NCBI GenBank assembly: GCA_002021875.1
Contig: CP018627.1
Coordinates: forward strand, 2,728,001 to 2,792,000
Direction of reading: 5' to 3'
Origin: Streptomyces hygroscopicus
GTDB lineage: Bacteria > Actinomycetota > Actinomycetes > Streptomycetales > Streptomycetaceae
DNA: 64,000 nt
Below are positions 1-6,704 of this stretch, piece by piece. Every line of letters starts with the position of its first letter. The first letter of the stretch is position 1. The notes beneath the pieces are model-generated. The model was not told the origin of the DNA, ran no database searches, and saw nothing but the letters and a program-made list of their open reading frames with translations. Made by a program: the position numbers and the translations under genes.

Positions 1-1
1 C

Positions 2-634
2 CGCCGCCTCGACGAACTCGCCATCGTCACCCTGGTGTTCATCGTGATCACCGCCGTGGTGTCGACCGTCGGCGCGCACTCGGCCCGCGCCCTGCTGATC
101 AAGGACTCGGCCGTCACCGGGCTGTTCGGGCTGCTGTGCCTGGCGACGCTGCTGACGCCGCGCCCGCTGATGTTCTACTTGGGGCGCAAGTTCGCCACCG
201 ACGGCACCGAGGCGAGCACCGCCTGGTGGAACGGCCTGTGGAAGGTCGATGGCTTCCGCAAGGCCATGCTGACGATGACGGCCGTCTGGGGCGTGGCCTA
301 CTGCATGGAGTCCGCGGTCCGGATCGTGCTGTCCTACACGCTGAGAACCGACACCATGGTGGTCCTGAGCCCGGTCCTGATCTACGCCGTGCTCGCCTCC
401 CTCGGCGTATGGACGGGCGTGTACGGCAAGCGGTCGCGCCGCAAGGGCCAGGCGCGCGCCGCCGCGGCAGCGGCAGCAGCGGCCGAGGCTGAGGCTGAGA
501 CAGTGGCCGAGGCGGAGGCTGAGGCTGAGACTGCGGCGGTGGCCGAGGCTGAGGCGGAGACCGAGGCAGCGGCGGCTGAGGGAACGCCCGCCGACGCAAA
601 AGCCGCTGAGGCAAAGGCCGCTGAGCCCGCCTGA
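2..634 (+). CDS. VC0807-like integral membrane protein, 5' end outside the window
   Basis: The frame is open from the first bases, so the true start lies upstream; a GTG at 35 is internal. About four hydrophobic segments are visible (nt about 17-75, 100-165, 265-330 and 355-425), with a conserved-looking stretch TPRPLMFYLGRKFATDGT between the second and third. This pattern matches the actinobacterial VC0807-type family, whose function is not established. The last 55 or so residues are a low-complexity Ala/Glu tail (AEAEAET repeats) following a basic KRSRRKG segment, presumably cytoplasmic. The family name is recalled from the motif, so it is moderately sure; membrane location is clear. Confidence 0.7.
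   Translation, partial: RRLDELAIVTLVFIVITAVVSTVGAHSARALLIKDSAVTGLFGLLCLATLLTPRPLMFYLGRKFATDGTEASTAWWNGLWKVDGFRKAMLTMTAVWGVAYCMESAVRIVLSYTLRTDTMVVLSPVLIYAVLASLGVWTGVYGKRSRRKGQARAAAAAAAAAEAEAETVAEAEAEAETAAVAEAEAETEAAAAEGTPADAKAAEAKAAEPA
468..600 (+). repeat. Imperfect Ala/Glu codon repeat in the C-terminal tail
   Basis: Tandem GAGGCTGAG-type units encode alternating Ala and Glu (AEAEAET repeated about three times) after a run of Ala codons. It probably arose by slippage and would make a long charged helix. It lies entirely inside the preceding reading frame. Confidence 0.7.
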
Positions 635-750
635 CACCGCGTAGCCGGCCGCGGGGTGAACTCCGGCGGCCGGGCGCGGCGATATGGGAAGCTGTTCGAC
701 AGCCGGACACGCATGCGGGGGCCGTGACGGCCGTCGAGAGGAGCAACAGC

Positions 751-1548
751 GTGACGGAGAACGGCTTCCGCGCCGAGGAGATCGATACCAGCAGGCCGCA
801 CCCTGCCCGGATCTACGACTACCTGCTGGGCGGCAAGAACAACTACGAGGTGGACCGCGAGGCGGGTGACCGGCTCGCCGCCGCGGCGCCCGAGGTGTGG
901 AGTGGCGTACGGGCCAACCGCGCCTTCCTGCGGCGCGCCGTGCGCTACGTGGTCGGCAGCGGCATCCGGCAGATCCTCGACATCGGCACGGGGCTGCCCA
1001 GCTCCCCCAACGTGCATGAGATCGCCCGGGAGTTGGCGCCGGACGTGCGCGTCGCGTACGTCGACAACGACCCGATCGTCAACACCTACGCCAATGTGCT
1101 CCTCCGCGGCTCCGCCGCGACCAGCATCGCACTGGCCGATCTGCGCGACCCGCGGGCCATCCTGGACCACCCCGAGGTCCGCCAGGTCATCGACTTCGAC
1201 GAGCCGGTGGCGTTACTCCTGGTCGCCATCGTCCACTTCCTCACGGAGGCGGAGGAGCCCGAGCGGGTCCTCGCCACCCTGCGCGACGGGCTGCCGTCCG
1301 GGAGCTTCCTGGTGCTCTCCCACGCCACGGGCGACTTCGCCGACCGCAGCGCGGCCCAGGCCGTGTACGACAACGCCACCGCCACCCTGAACCTGCGGTC
1401 CCACGCCGAGGTCGAGCGGCTCTTCGACGGCTTCACCCTGGTAGAGCCCGGTCTGGCCGAGGTGCCGTTCTGGCGCCCGGACGCCCCGCCGCAGACCGGG
1501 CCCGGCGAGATCGGCTACTACGGGGGCGTGGCGCGCAAGACGGGCTGA
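751..1548 (+). CDS. DUF574-family SAM-dependent methyltransferase
   Basis: Predicted class I SAM-dependent methyltransferase of the actinobacterial DUF574 (Methyltransf_19) family, 265 aa. The family hallmark RPHPARIYDYLLGGKNNY is at residues 15-32, the SAM-binding glycine motif DIGTG at 77-81 and the acidic strand end VAYVDNDP at 101-108. I chose the GTG at 751 because GAGAGGAG lies about 8 nt upstream; the GTG at 724 has no such site. The substrate is unknown, and members are abundant in Streptomyces without assigned products. It stands alone, and a hairpin follows its stop. Family assignment is firm, function is not. Confidence 0.92.
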   Translation: MTENGFRAEEIDTSRPHPARIYDYLLGGKNNYEVDREAGDRLAAAAPEVWSGVRANRAFLRRAVRYVVGSGIRQILDIGTGLPSSPNVHEIARELAPDVRVAYVDNDPIVNTYANVLLRGSAATSIALADLRDPRAILDHPEVRQVIDFDEPVALLLVAIVHFLTEAEEPERVLATLRDGLPSGSFLVLSHATGDFADRSAAQAVYDNATATLNLRSHAEVERLFDGFTLVEPGLAEVPFWRPDAPPQTGPGEIGYYGGVARKTG

Positions 1549-1573
1549 GCCGCCCGCGGGTGGCGCGCGGCTC
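1547..1573. terminator. Terminator-like hairpin between convergent genes
   Basis: The arms GAGCCGC (1547-1553) and GCGGCTC (1567-1573) can pair around a G+C-rich loop. It overlaps the methyltransferase stop and sits just before the convergent TetR stop at 1588. There is no T-run, as is usual in Streptomyces. Confidence 0.55.
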
Positions 1574-1587
1574 GGCATCGGCCGGTG

Positions 1588-2181
1588 TCAGCCGCGCTCC
1601 GCACAGCGGTGCGCGTCGTCCGTTCCCACCCCGCGGAGCACGGCGCGCGCGACGTCCTCGGGGAACTCCGGTCCGAGTCCGGAGTGGCCGAAGAGCGACC
1701 GGAAGACGATGGGGGCGGCGAACAGGTCCAGCACGAGGTCGACGTCGAGGCCGGGGCGGAGATCGCCGCGTGCGACTCCCTTCCGCAGGGACACCTCGCA
1801 CGCTTCCCGGCGAGGCGCCCAGACCGCGGTGAGGAAGGTGTCCCGCAGCTCCGGATCGTCCGCGAGGTCGGCCACGAGCGCCGGGAGCACATGGCCGAGG
1901 ACCGGGTCGTCCATGGCGACCCGGAGCGCTTCCAGATGGCCGACGATGTCGCAGTGCGTGCATCCGGTGTCCATGTCCACGACTCCGGCCCGGTCCCGCG
2001 CCATGGCGTCGACGACCAGGTGTTTCTGGCTCTTCCAGCGGCGGCGGATGGCGGGTTTGGTGGTGCCCGCCCGCTGCGCGATGGCTTCCATGGTCAGGGC
2101 CGGGTAACCGACCTCCGCCACGAGTTCGGTCACCGCGGCCAGCACTGCGTGGTCGATCCGCTCGTCCCGCCGGCGTGCCAT
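1588..2181 (-). CDS. TetR/AcrR-family transcriptional regulator
   Basis: A 197-aa TetR-type repressor. An N-terminal three-helix DNA-binding domain spans about residues 8-55, with the recognition region around AIAQRAGTTKPAIRRRWKS; the rest is a ligand-binding helical domain. The ATG at 2181 is chosen because AGGAGAG precedes it in the minus-strand mRNA and the TetR domain begins right there; the frame is open further upstream without homology. It is the second gene of a probable operon, 43 nt after the quinone oxidoreductase at 2225-3166. The perfect palindrome in front of that gene is the obvious operator candidate, which would make the operon autoregulated. The inducer is unknown. Confidence 0.93.
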   Translation of the reverse strand: MARRRDERIDHAVLAAVTELVAEVGYPALTMEAIAQRAGTTKPAIRRRWKSQKHLVVDAMARDRAGVVDMDTGCTHCDIVGHLEALRVAMDDPVLGHVLPALVADLADDPELRDTFLTAVWAPRREACEVSLRKGVARGDLRPGLDVDLVLDLFAAPIVFRSLFGHSGLGPEFPEDVARAVLRGVGTDDAHRCAERG

Positions 2182-2224
2182 CGAACTCTCCTGGAACCAC
2201 ACGAAACCCTGTTGTCCAGCCACC

Positions 2225-3166
2225 CTACCGGGGAGCCAGGACGACCTTGCCGAACGGCTTTCCGCTCTCCACCAGCCGGAGTGCGGCATCGGCCTCGGTG
2301 AGCGGCAGACGACGGTCGAGCACAGCCGAGAGCCGGCCGTCCGCCAGCAGCGTCACGATCCTCGCCCAGGAGGCGCGAAGGTCCTCGGGGGACAGCGAGT
2401 TCAGGCTGAAGGCGTACAGCGTCGGCGATGCGTGGAAGTGGCTCAGCAGCGGTGCGAACGCTTCCGGTCCGGGAGATCCACCGGCGCCGCCGCACAGGAC
2501 GTAACGCCCGTTGGGCCGCAGGAGTTCGAGGTGCTTACCCAGATCCGGTCCGGCGACCGTGTCCACGACGACGTCGTACTTCCCGCCGGGGAGGGCGGAC
2601 CCGGTCCGGTCGACGACCTGTGCGGCGCCCAGCGCCCGCAGGCGTTCGCCGCGGGCCGGGGACGAGGTGACGACGGTGACCTCGGCTCCGCGCGCGTGAG
2701 CGATCTGCGTGGCGAGCACGCCGATCCCGCCCCCGGCGCCGCGCACGAGCACACGTTCTCCCGCGGCGGTTCCCACCCGGTGCAGCGCGCCCTCGGCGAC
2801 CAGCGCGTTCACTCCCAGCGTGACCACGTCGGCCGCGTCGGTGCCCGGCGGTGCCGGAAAGACCCGGTCGGCGTCGGCGACGACCTTCTCGGCGTAGCCG
2901 CCGAAGGCGGGCAGGGCGAGAACTCGCTGCCCGGCCAGTGCCTCGGGCGCGTTCGGCCCGACCGTCGTCACGCGGCCGACGACTTCCAGGCCCGGCACCG
3001 AACCCGCGCCGGGAAAGTAGGCGTACTCGCCCCGCCGGGCCATCACGTCCACGTAGCCGACGCCGATCGCGTCGATGTCGATGAGCACCTGGCCCGGTCC
3101 GGGACCGGGTTCCGGGGCGTCAACCACGGCGAGATCCCCGGACGACCTGACGATGACGGCCTTCAT
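2225..3166 (-). CDS. Zinc-independent quinone oxidoreductase-type MDR dehydrogenase
   Basis: A 313-aa medium-chain dehydrogenase/reductase. The N-terminal GroES-like domain (about 1-115) lacks the zinc-binding Cys/His set. A Rossmann fold follows with the glycine-rich motif GAGGGIGVLATQIA at 143-156. This combination is typical of NADPH:quinone oxidoreductases and enoyl reductase relatives that reduce activated double bonds or quinones in the cytoplasm. It starts with ATG at 3166, preceded by GGAGCTGCC. It leads an operon with the downstream TetR gene, suggesting a repressor-controlled detoxification enzyme. The substrate cannot be read from the sequence. Confidence 0.93.
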   Translation of the reverse strand: MKAVIVRSSGDLAVVDAPEPGPGPGQVLIDIDAIGVGYVDVMARRGEYAYFPGAGSVPGLEVVGRVTTVGPNAPEALAGQRVLALPAFGGYAEKVVADADRVFPAPPGTDAADVVTLGVNALVAEGALHRVGTAAGERVLVRGAGGGIGVLATQIAHARGAEVTVVTSSPARGERLRALGAAQVVDRTGSALPGGKYDVVVDTVAGPDLGKHLELLRPNGRYVLCGGAGGSPGPEAFAPLLSHFHASPTLYAFSLNSLSPEDLRASWARIVTLLADGRLSAVLDRRLPLTEADAALRLVESGKPFGKVVLAPR

Positions 3167-3180
3167 GGGCAGCTCCGTTC

Positions 3181-3216
3181 ACCCTAACGTTCCGATCCGG
3201 ATCGGAACGTTAGGGT
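3181..3216. promoter_or_regulatory. Perfect 36-bp palindrome, probable TetR operator
   Basis: Left arm ACCCTAACGTTCCGATCC (3181-3198) is followed with no spacer by its exact reverse complement (3199-3216). It lies 15 bp upstream of the oxidoreductase start, where a repressor would block transcription or initiation. The nested core TTCCGATCCGGATCGGAA is itself symmetric, so two dimers might bind, as with QacR-type regulators. The candidate protein is the TetR encoded at 1588-2181. Confidence 0.75.
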
Positions 3217-3362
3217 GGAATCCGTCGAGCGTCAAGAGGTGTCGGTAAGAACCGCGTGACCAGCCGCAAACGGTGGTGATCTGGCGATGGCGTCACCCGT
3301 GTGGGTGAGTCCGTGACCGTACGGCTGCGGTGGGTGGAGCCCCGCGAGGACCATCGACAATC

Positions 3363-3480
3363 GTGGCCCATACCCCATTGGACCTGGATGAACCGCTGGA
3401 GCACTGGATGCCGCTGAAGGACGAGCAGGCGCTCGTGTCCGGCAAGCGGGGGCGACTAGGGGCCACGCAGAGAGTGCGGT
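3363..3480 (+). pseudogene. N-terminal remnant of a DUF4158/Tn3-type transposase
   Basis: From a GTG at 3363 the frame reads TPLDLDEPLEHWMPLKDEQ then ALVSGKRG. This closely resembles the start of DUF4158-containing Tn3-family transposases in actinobacteria (LDELVEHW...ELVAGKRG). Similarity stops after about 30 residues, whereas complete transposases are near 1000 aa. It abuts the broken end of the metallo-hydrolase gene, so it looks like the scar of a transposon insertion followed by deletion. The assignment rests on a short recalled motif. No other gene is seen in 3217-3486. Confidence 0.5.
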
Positions 3481-3516
3481 TCGGTGTCACGCGATTTGAC
3501 ACTCGGGTTGAACCGC
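3476..3516. repeat. Nested inverted repeat at the transposase/hydrolase junction
   Basis: Outer arms GCGGTTC (3476-3482) and GAACCGC (3510-3516) enclose inner arms TGTCA (3485-3489) and TGACA (3497-3501). It lies where similarity to both flanking broken genes ends, so it may be a transposon-end remnant or recombination scar. A chance or terminator hairpin is also possible. Confidence 0.4.
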
Positions 3517-3894
3517 GCGGCCGTCCTCCTCCAGGACGTAGGAGGTGTGGTGCGGGGTGTGGCCCGGGGTGGCGATCGTTCGCAGCACCAGGTGCTCGTC
3601 CACCTCGGAGGTGTCGCCGTCTGTGACGGGAGTGCGAGGGAAGGAGACGTCGGCGTCGGCCGGGACCAGGTAGCGAGCGCCGGTGAGGCGGGCCAGTTCC
3701 AGCCCGCAGGTGACGTAGTCGTTGTGCACGTGCGTCTCCGCCACGTAGGCGATGCGCACCCCCCGCCGGGCGGCGGTGGCGATCACCTGGTCGACGTCTC
3801 GCGGCGGATCTACCACGACCGCTGTCTGCGGGCCGCCGGCCAGGTAACTGCGGTTGCCCAGGCCCTCGAACTCCAGGGTGTCGACGAAAAACAC
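3487..3894 (-). pseudogene. Truncated MBL-fold hydrolase (persulfide dioxygenase-like), C-terminus lost
   Basis: From a GTG at 3894, with AAAGGAG 6 nt upstream, 135 residues match the N-terminal half of metallo-beta-lactamase/persulfide-dioxygenase proteins. Visible are the metal motif THVHNDYVTCG (with Tyr where the last His of HxHxDH is usual) and ATPGHTPHHTSYVL. The complete MBL-rhodanese family is about 450 aa; here the frame ends abruptly in unrelated AVQPECQIA next to the transposase remnant. The later metal ligands are missing, so it is probably not functional. Its intact upstream neighbour carries a rhodanese domain, which fits a former sulfur-handling pair. Confidence 0.75.
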
Positions 3895-4038
3895 GGTATG
3901 GCTCCTTTCTGGAATGGTGTAGCCGGGTGGGATTCCCGTCTCGGGAAATCGCCGACCACCGCCACCCCGACGCCACAGCTCCGAGACACTCGCGCCACTC
4001 CGAGCCGGTCGTGACATCCACGGCTCTCACGCCATAGT

Positions 4039-4069
4039 CCATTTCACAAACGATCACCGTCTGAAATGG
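4039..4069. promoter_or_regulatory. Inverted repeat between rhodanese and MBL genes
   Basis: CCATTTCA (4039-4046) and TGAAATGG (4062-4069) form perfect 8-bp arms 15 bp apart, in an unusually A/T-rich stretch of the 270-bp gap. It may be an operator or promoter element for the truncated MBL gene. Confidence 0.4.
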
Positions 4070-4164
4070 CGTAGGGAATTTCCCGAAGGATGCGAGGCGG
4101 GTGGCGTGTCCGGACAGCCTCATGCTGGGGCGGGTGCGACGGTTATCCGCCGGTTCTGCTCTCG

Positions 4165-4860
4165 TCAGCCCTCGCGTACCGCGGCTTTGGCACAATCGCC
4201 GTTGTTCACCGCGCCCTCGCGGTCGGGGAGGGTGACCGGCAGCCCTGCTGCCTCCCATGCCTCAAGGCCGCCTGCCACGCTGTAGACGGAGGACCGGCCT
4301 GCGCGAATCGCCTGCGCGCCGCCTTGCACGCTGCGTGTTCCCGTGCGACATACGAAGGCCAGTGGGCCGTCAGGCAGATCTGACAGCGAGGCCGGCAACG
4401 TGCTGAGCGCGGCGTGGACGGCGCCGGCCGGGTGACGCGCTGTCCATTCATCGTCTTCGCGGACATCGACCAGCGTGAGTTTCCCGTCTACGGCGCGACG
4501 ACGCGCCTCGGCAGGAGACAGGTCAGCGGGCGTGTGACCGTCGCCGGAGCCCAGGCTCTGCTTCGTGGCGGGCAGGACCGTCCGGATCGCCTCGTAGTTC
4601 GAGGCATGGGCGACGGCTATCTGCTGTCCCAGCATCGGGCAGACGTTCATCGCCTCTTCCCAGTGCGAGGTGGACTCCCATTCCGCCACGTTGACGAGAA
4701 AGAATTTGCTCCCCGGAACGATCGTGCGGAACATGTACGTCCGAATGAAACCGGGCTGAGCGGCCATCACTTCCGCGGCGTCCTGCCAGGCGTCGAGATA
4801 CGAGCTTTCCTTCTCCTCGTCGATCTCGATCGGAATGATCACGACATGGCGATTTTCCAT
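4165..4860 (-). CDS. Fusion of an antibiotic-biosynthesis-monooxygenase-like domain and a rhodanese
   Basis: A 231-aa two-domain protein. Residues 1-95 look like a dimeric alpha/beta-barrel ABM domain (VVIIPIEID..., PGFIRTYMFRT, NVAEWES). Residues 112-212 form a rhodanese domain with the active-site loop CRTGTRS, catalytic Cys171, and a LVDVRE start. Rhodaneses transfer sulfane sulfur; the ABM domain might bind a small oxidisable substrate or haem. The ATG at 4860 has GAGGAAG about 10 nt upstream. It lies upstream of the truncated persulfide-dioxygenase-like gene on the same strand, suggesting sulfide or persulfide metabolism. The order ABM-rhodanese is unusual to me; domain calls are firm, the role is inferred. 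Confidence 0.85.
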   Translation of the reverse strand: MENRHVVIIPIEIDEEKESSYLDAWQDAAEVMAAQPGFIRTYMFRTIVPGSKFFLVNVAEWESTSHWEEAMNVCPMLGQQIAVAHASNYEAIRTVLPATKQSLGSGDGHTPADLSPAEARRRAVDGKLTLVDVREDDEWTARHPAGAVHAALSTLPASLSDLPDGPLAFVCRTGTRSVQGGAQAIRAGRSSVYSVAGGLEAWEAAGLPVTLPDREGAVNNGDCAKAAVREG

Positions 4861-5065
4861 CTGCTGCTTCCTCGGGTATTTCGACTACCGACGTGCTGCT
4901 CGAGCCGGAGGTGCTCCCAGTGAATGCGGGAACACGACCGAGTCCGAGAGGTACCGGCTTTCGGCTGTGAGTCAAAACCTTCTGGAAGCAGCCTGCGCAC
5001 ACGTGTCCATGGGCGGCTAATTTCCTTGCTGAACTGGCAAGGCGGCGGCGTGTTGTTGTTGTGAC

Positions 5066-5110
5066 AGGAGGTGTTGTGGCAGGAGGTGTTGTGGCAGGAG
5101 CTGTCGCGTC
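5066..5110. repeat. 15-bp tandem repeat downstream of the binding-protein gene
   Basis: The unit AGGAGGTGTTGTGGC occurs perfectly twice (5066-5080, 5081-5095), then degenerates (5096-5110 and beyond). It lies in the 248-bp gap 4861-5108, which holds no convincing gene, just past the stop of the minus-strand gene at 5109. It looks like slippage repeats. Confidence 0.7.
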
Positions 5111-6698
5111 AGGAGGGGCAGGCGCTCTTGGAGCCGCCGCGGTAGGTGCGGTAGAGGGCGGCCGCGCCCGGGGCGCCGGAGCGGGCGCTCGACGGGTACT
5201 CGACCACGGGTACGGGTTTGCAGACGGCCCATTGGTCGTTCTTGCCCGGGCCCTCGAAGCCGTAGGTGCCTCCGGCGCCGACCAGGCAGGAACTGCACGA
5301 GTTGCCGCCGATGCTCGGGATGATGAGGGTGTTGTACACATCGTCCTTGGTCGGAATTCTCATCGCCTCCGGGGCCTTCTTGCCGCCCTCGTTGATCTCG
5401 GCGAAGGTGCGGTCCACGGCGCCCGCGAGCAGCGCGAAGGCGTCGTGGTACATCACGGCGTAGCCGTCATTCAGCGGGTCCCTGCCCAGCTTGTGCTGCT
5501 TCTGTATCTCCTCGAAGCGGTCGAGGAAGCGGCCGAGCGCCTTCTTGGGGTTGCTCTTCCCCGCCCACCAGGCGGGGTCGACGGAGGAGGCGTCCACGAT
5601 CGTGGCCCGTGCCTCGTCCAGCCACCGGGTGGGCGCGTCCGCGGTGAGGGTGGGCTCCAGACCGATGCCGACCTTCAGGATGCGCAGCGTCGTGGTGCGC
5701 CCGCAGCTTCCCTCCTGCGCCAAGCGCTCCATGAACGCGGGCAGGTCCTGGTCGCGGCCGGCGAAGAAGACGGTGTCGGGCTTCTCGTTGCAGATCTTCT
5801 GCACGGCATCGGTGAACCGCTGGGGGATGCCCTTGTCGGTTCCGGAGGTGCCGGTGAAGTTCGAGTTGTGGTTGGTCAGGTCGTACGCCGTGCCGAAGTG
5901 CCGCTCGAAGACGCTGCGCAGATTCTGGGAGTAGACGTCCTCGCTGCGGTTGTCCCAGACCAGGAAGCCCCGGTGCCCCGCCGGCTTCTTCTCCAGGTAG
6001 AGCTTGAGGGCGCGGGCGAACTGCTCGTTGTTCGGCGAGGTCTTGAAGAAGTACGGGGAGTTCATGTTGGCCGCGGTGATGACCGGGCCGACGGTGGGGA
6101 TGCTGTGCTTGCTGAGCGCGGCGATCGCCTTCCGGGTATCCGGGGTGCTGCTCGGGATGCCGGTCACGCCGACCAGCGGCGCCCGGGTGTCCTTGGACAG
6201 CTCGGCGAGGCGATCGACGACGGGCTCCCAGCGGTCGAGGTTCCGGCCGTCGGGGGCGAGCAGGAGCTGGTAGTGCGGCCCGCCGAAGCGGTTGGCCTGC
6301 CGTTGGGCGGCCAGGGCACCGGCGAGTCCGCGGCGGATCATGTCCACCGTCATGGCGCTGTGGTCGTCCGCGGTGAAGGGCATCATCAGCGCGATCCGCA
6401 CGTACGGGATCTTGGGTCCGCTCGGCGGATCCTCCCAGTCCTGCCGCACCCGCGCGTTCTCGTCCGCCACCGCCTCGATGAGGCTTTCGATGCCCGGGTC
6501 CGCCTCGAAGGCTTCCGCGGTGACGCCCACGCAGTCGCCCTCGATGTCCCGCAGATCGTCACCGCACCTGCCGGGGCCCTGCACCACGTTGACCACGATG
6601 GTGATCGCAAAGGCGACCAGGGCGCCGAGTCCGACGACGGCCAGCCATTCGAGCGGCCCCCACTCGCGAGGGTGACGGCGGAACAGACGGAACAGCAT
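5109..6698 (-). CDS. Membrane-anchored type-1 periplasmic-binding (receptor ligand-binding) protein
   Basis: A 529-aa protein with one N-terminal transmembrane helix (about residues 17-40, WLAVVGLGALVAFAITIVV), no lipobox, and an extracellular region resembling branched-chain amino-acid ABC binding proteins (PBP type 1: PYVRIALMMPFT, VGVTGIPSSTPDTRKAIAAL, PYFFKTSPNNEQFA). No ABC permease or ATPase genes are adjacent. Instead it starts 6 nt after the stop of a P-loop protein gene, with its ribosome site GAGGAAGC overlapping that stop. A sensory rather than transport role is therefore likely, as an outside ligand receptor for the upstream P-loop protein. Cysteines near the C-terminus (CSSC) could form disulfides. 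The ligand is unknown. Confidence 0.85.
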   Translation of the reverse strand: MLFRLFRRHPREWGPLEWLAVVGLGALVAFAITIVVNVVQGPGRCGDDLRDIEGDCVGVTAEAFEADPGIESLIEAVADENARVRQDWEDPPSGPKIPYVRIALMMPFTADDHSAMTVDMIRRGLAGALAAQRQANRFGGPHYQLLLAPDGRNLDRWEPVVDRLAELSKDTRAPLVGVTGIPSSTPDTRKAIAALSKHSIPTVGPVITAANMNSPYFFKTSPNNEQFARALKLYLEKKPAGHRGFLVWDNRSEDVYSQNLRSVFERHFGTAYDLTNHNSNFTGTSGTDKGIPQRFTDAVQKICNEKPDTVFFAGRDQDLPAFMERLAQEGSCGRTTTLRILKVGIGLEPTLTADAPTRWLDEARATIVDASSVDPAWWAGKSNPKKALGRFLDRFEEIQKQHKLGRDPLNDGYAVMYHDAFALLAGAVDRTFAEINEGGKKAPEAMRIPTKDDVYNTLIIPSIGGNSCSSCLVGAGGTYGFEGPGKNDQWAVCKPVPVVEYPSSARSGAPGAAALYRTYRGGSKSACPS

Positions 6699-6704
6699 GC
6701 TTCC

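Noticed and set aside
5066..5125. Tandem repeats that might suggest a CRISPR array
   Set aside because: Units of 15 bp without spacers and with decay after two copies; no cas genes.
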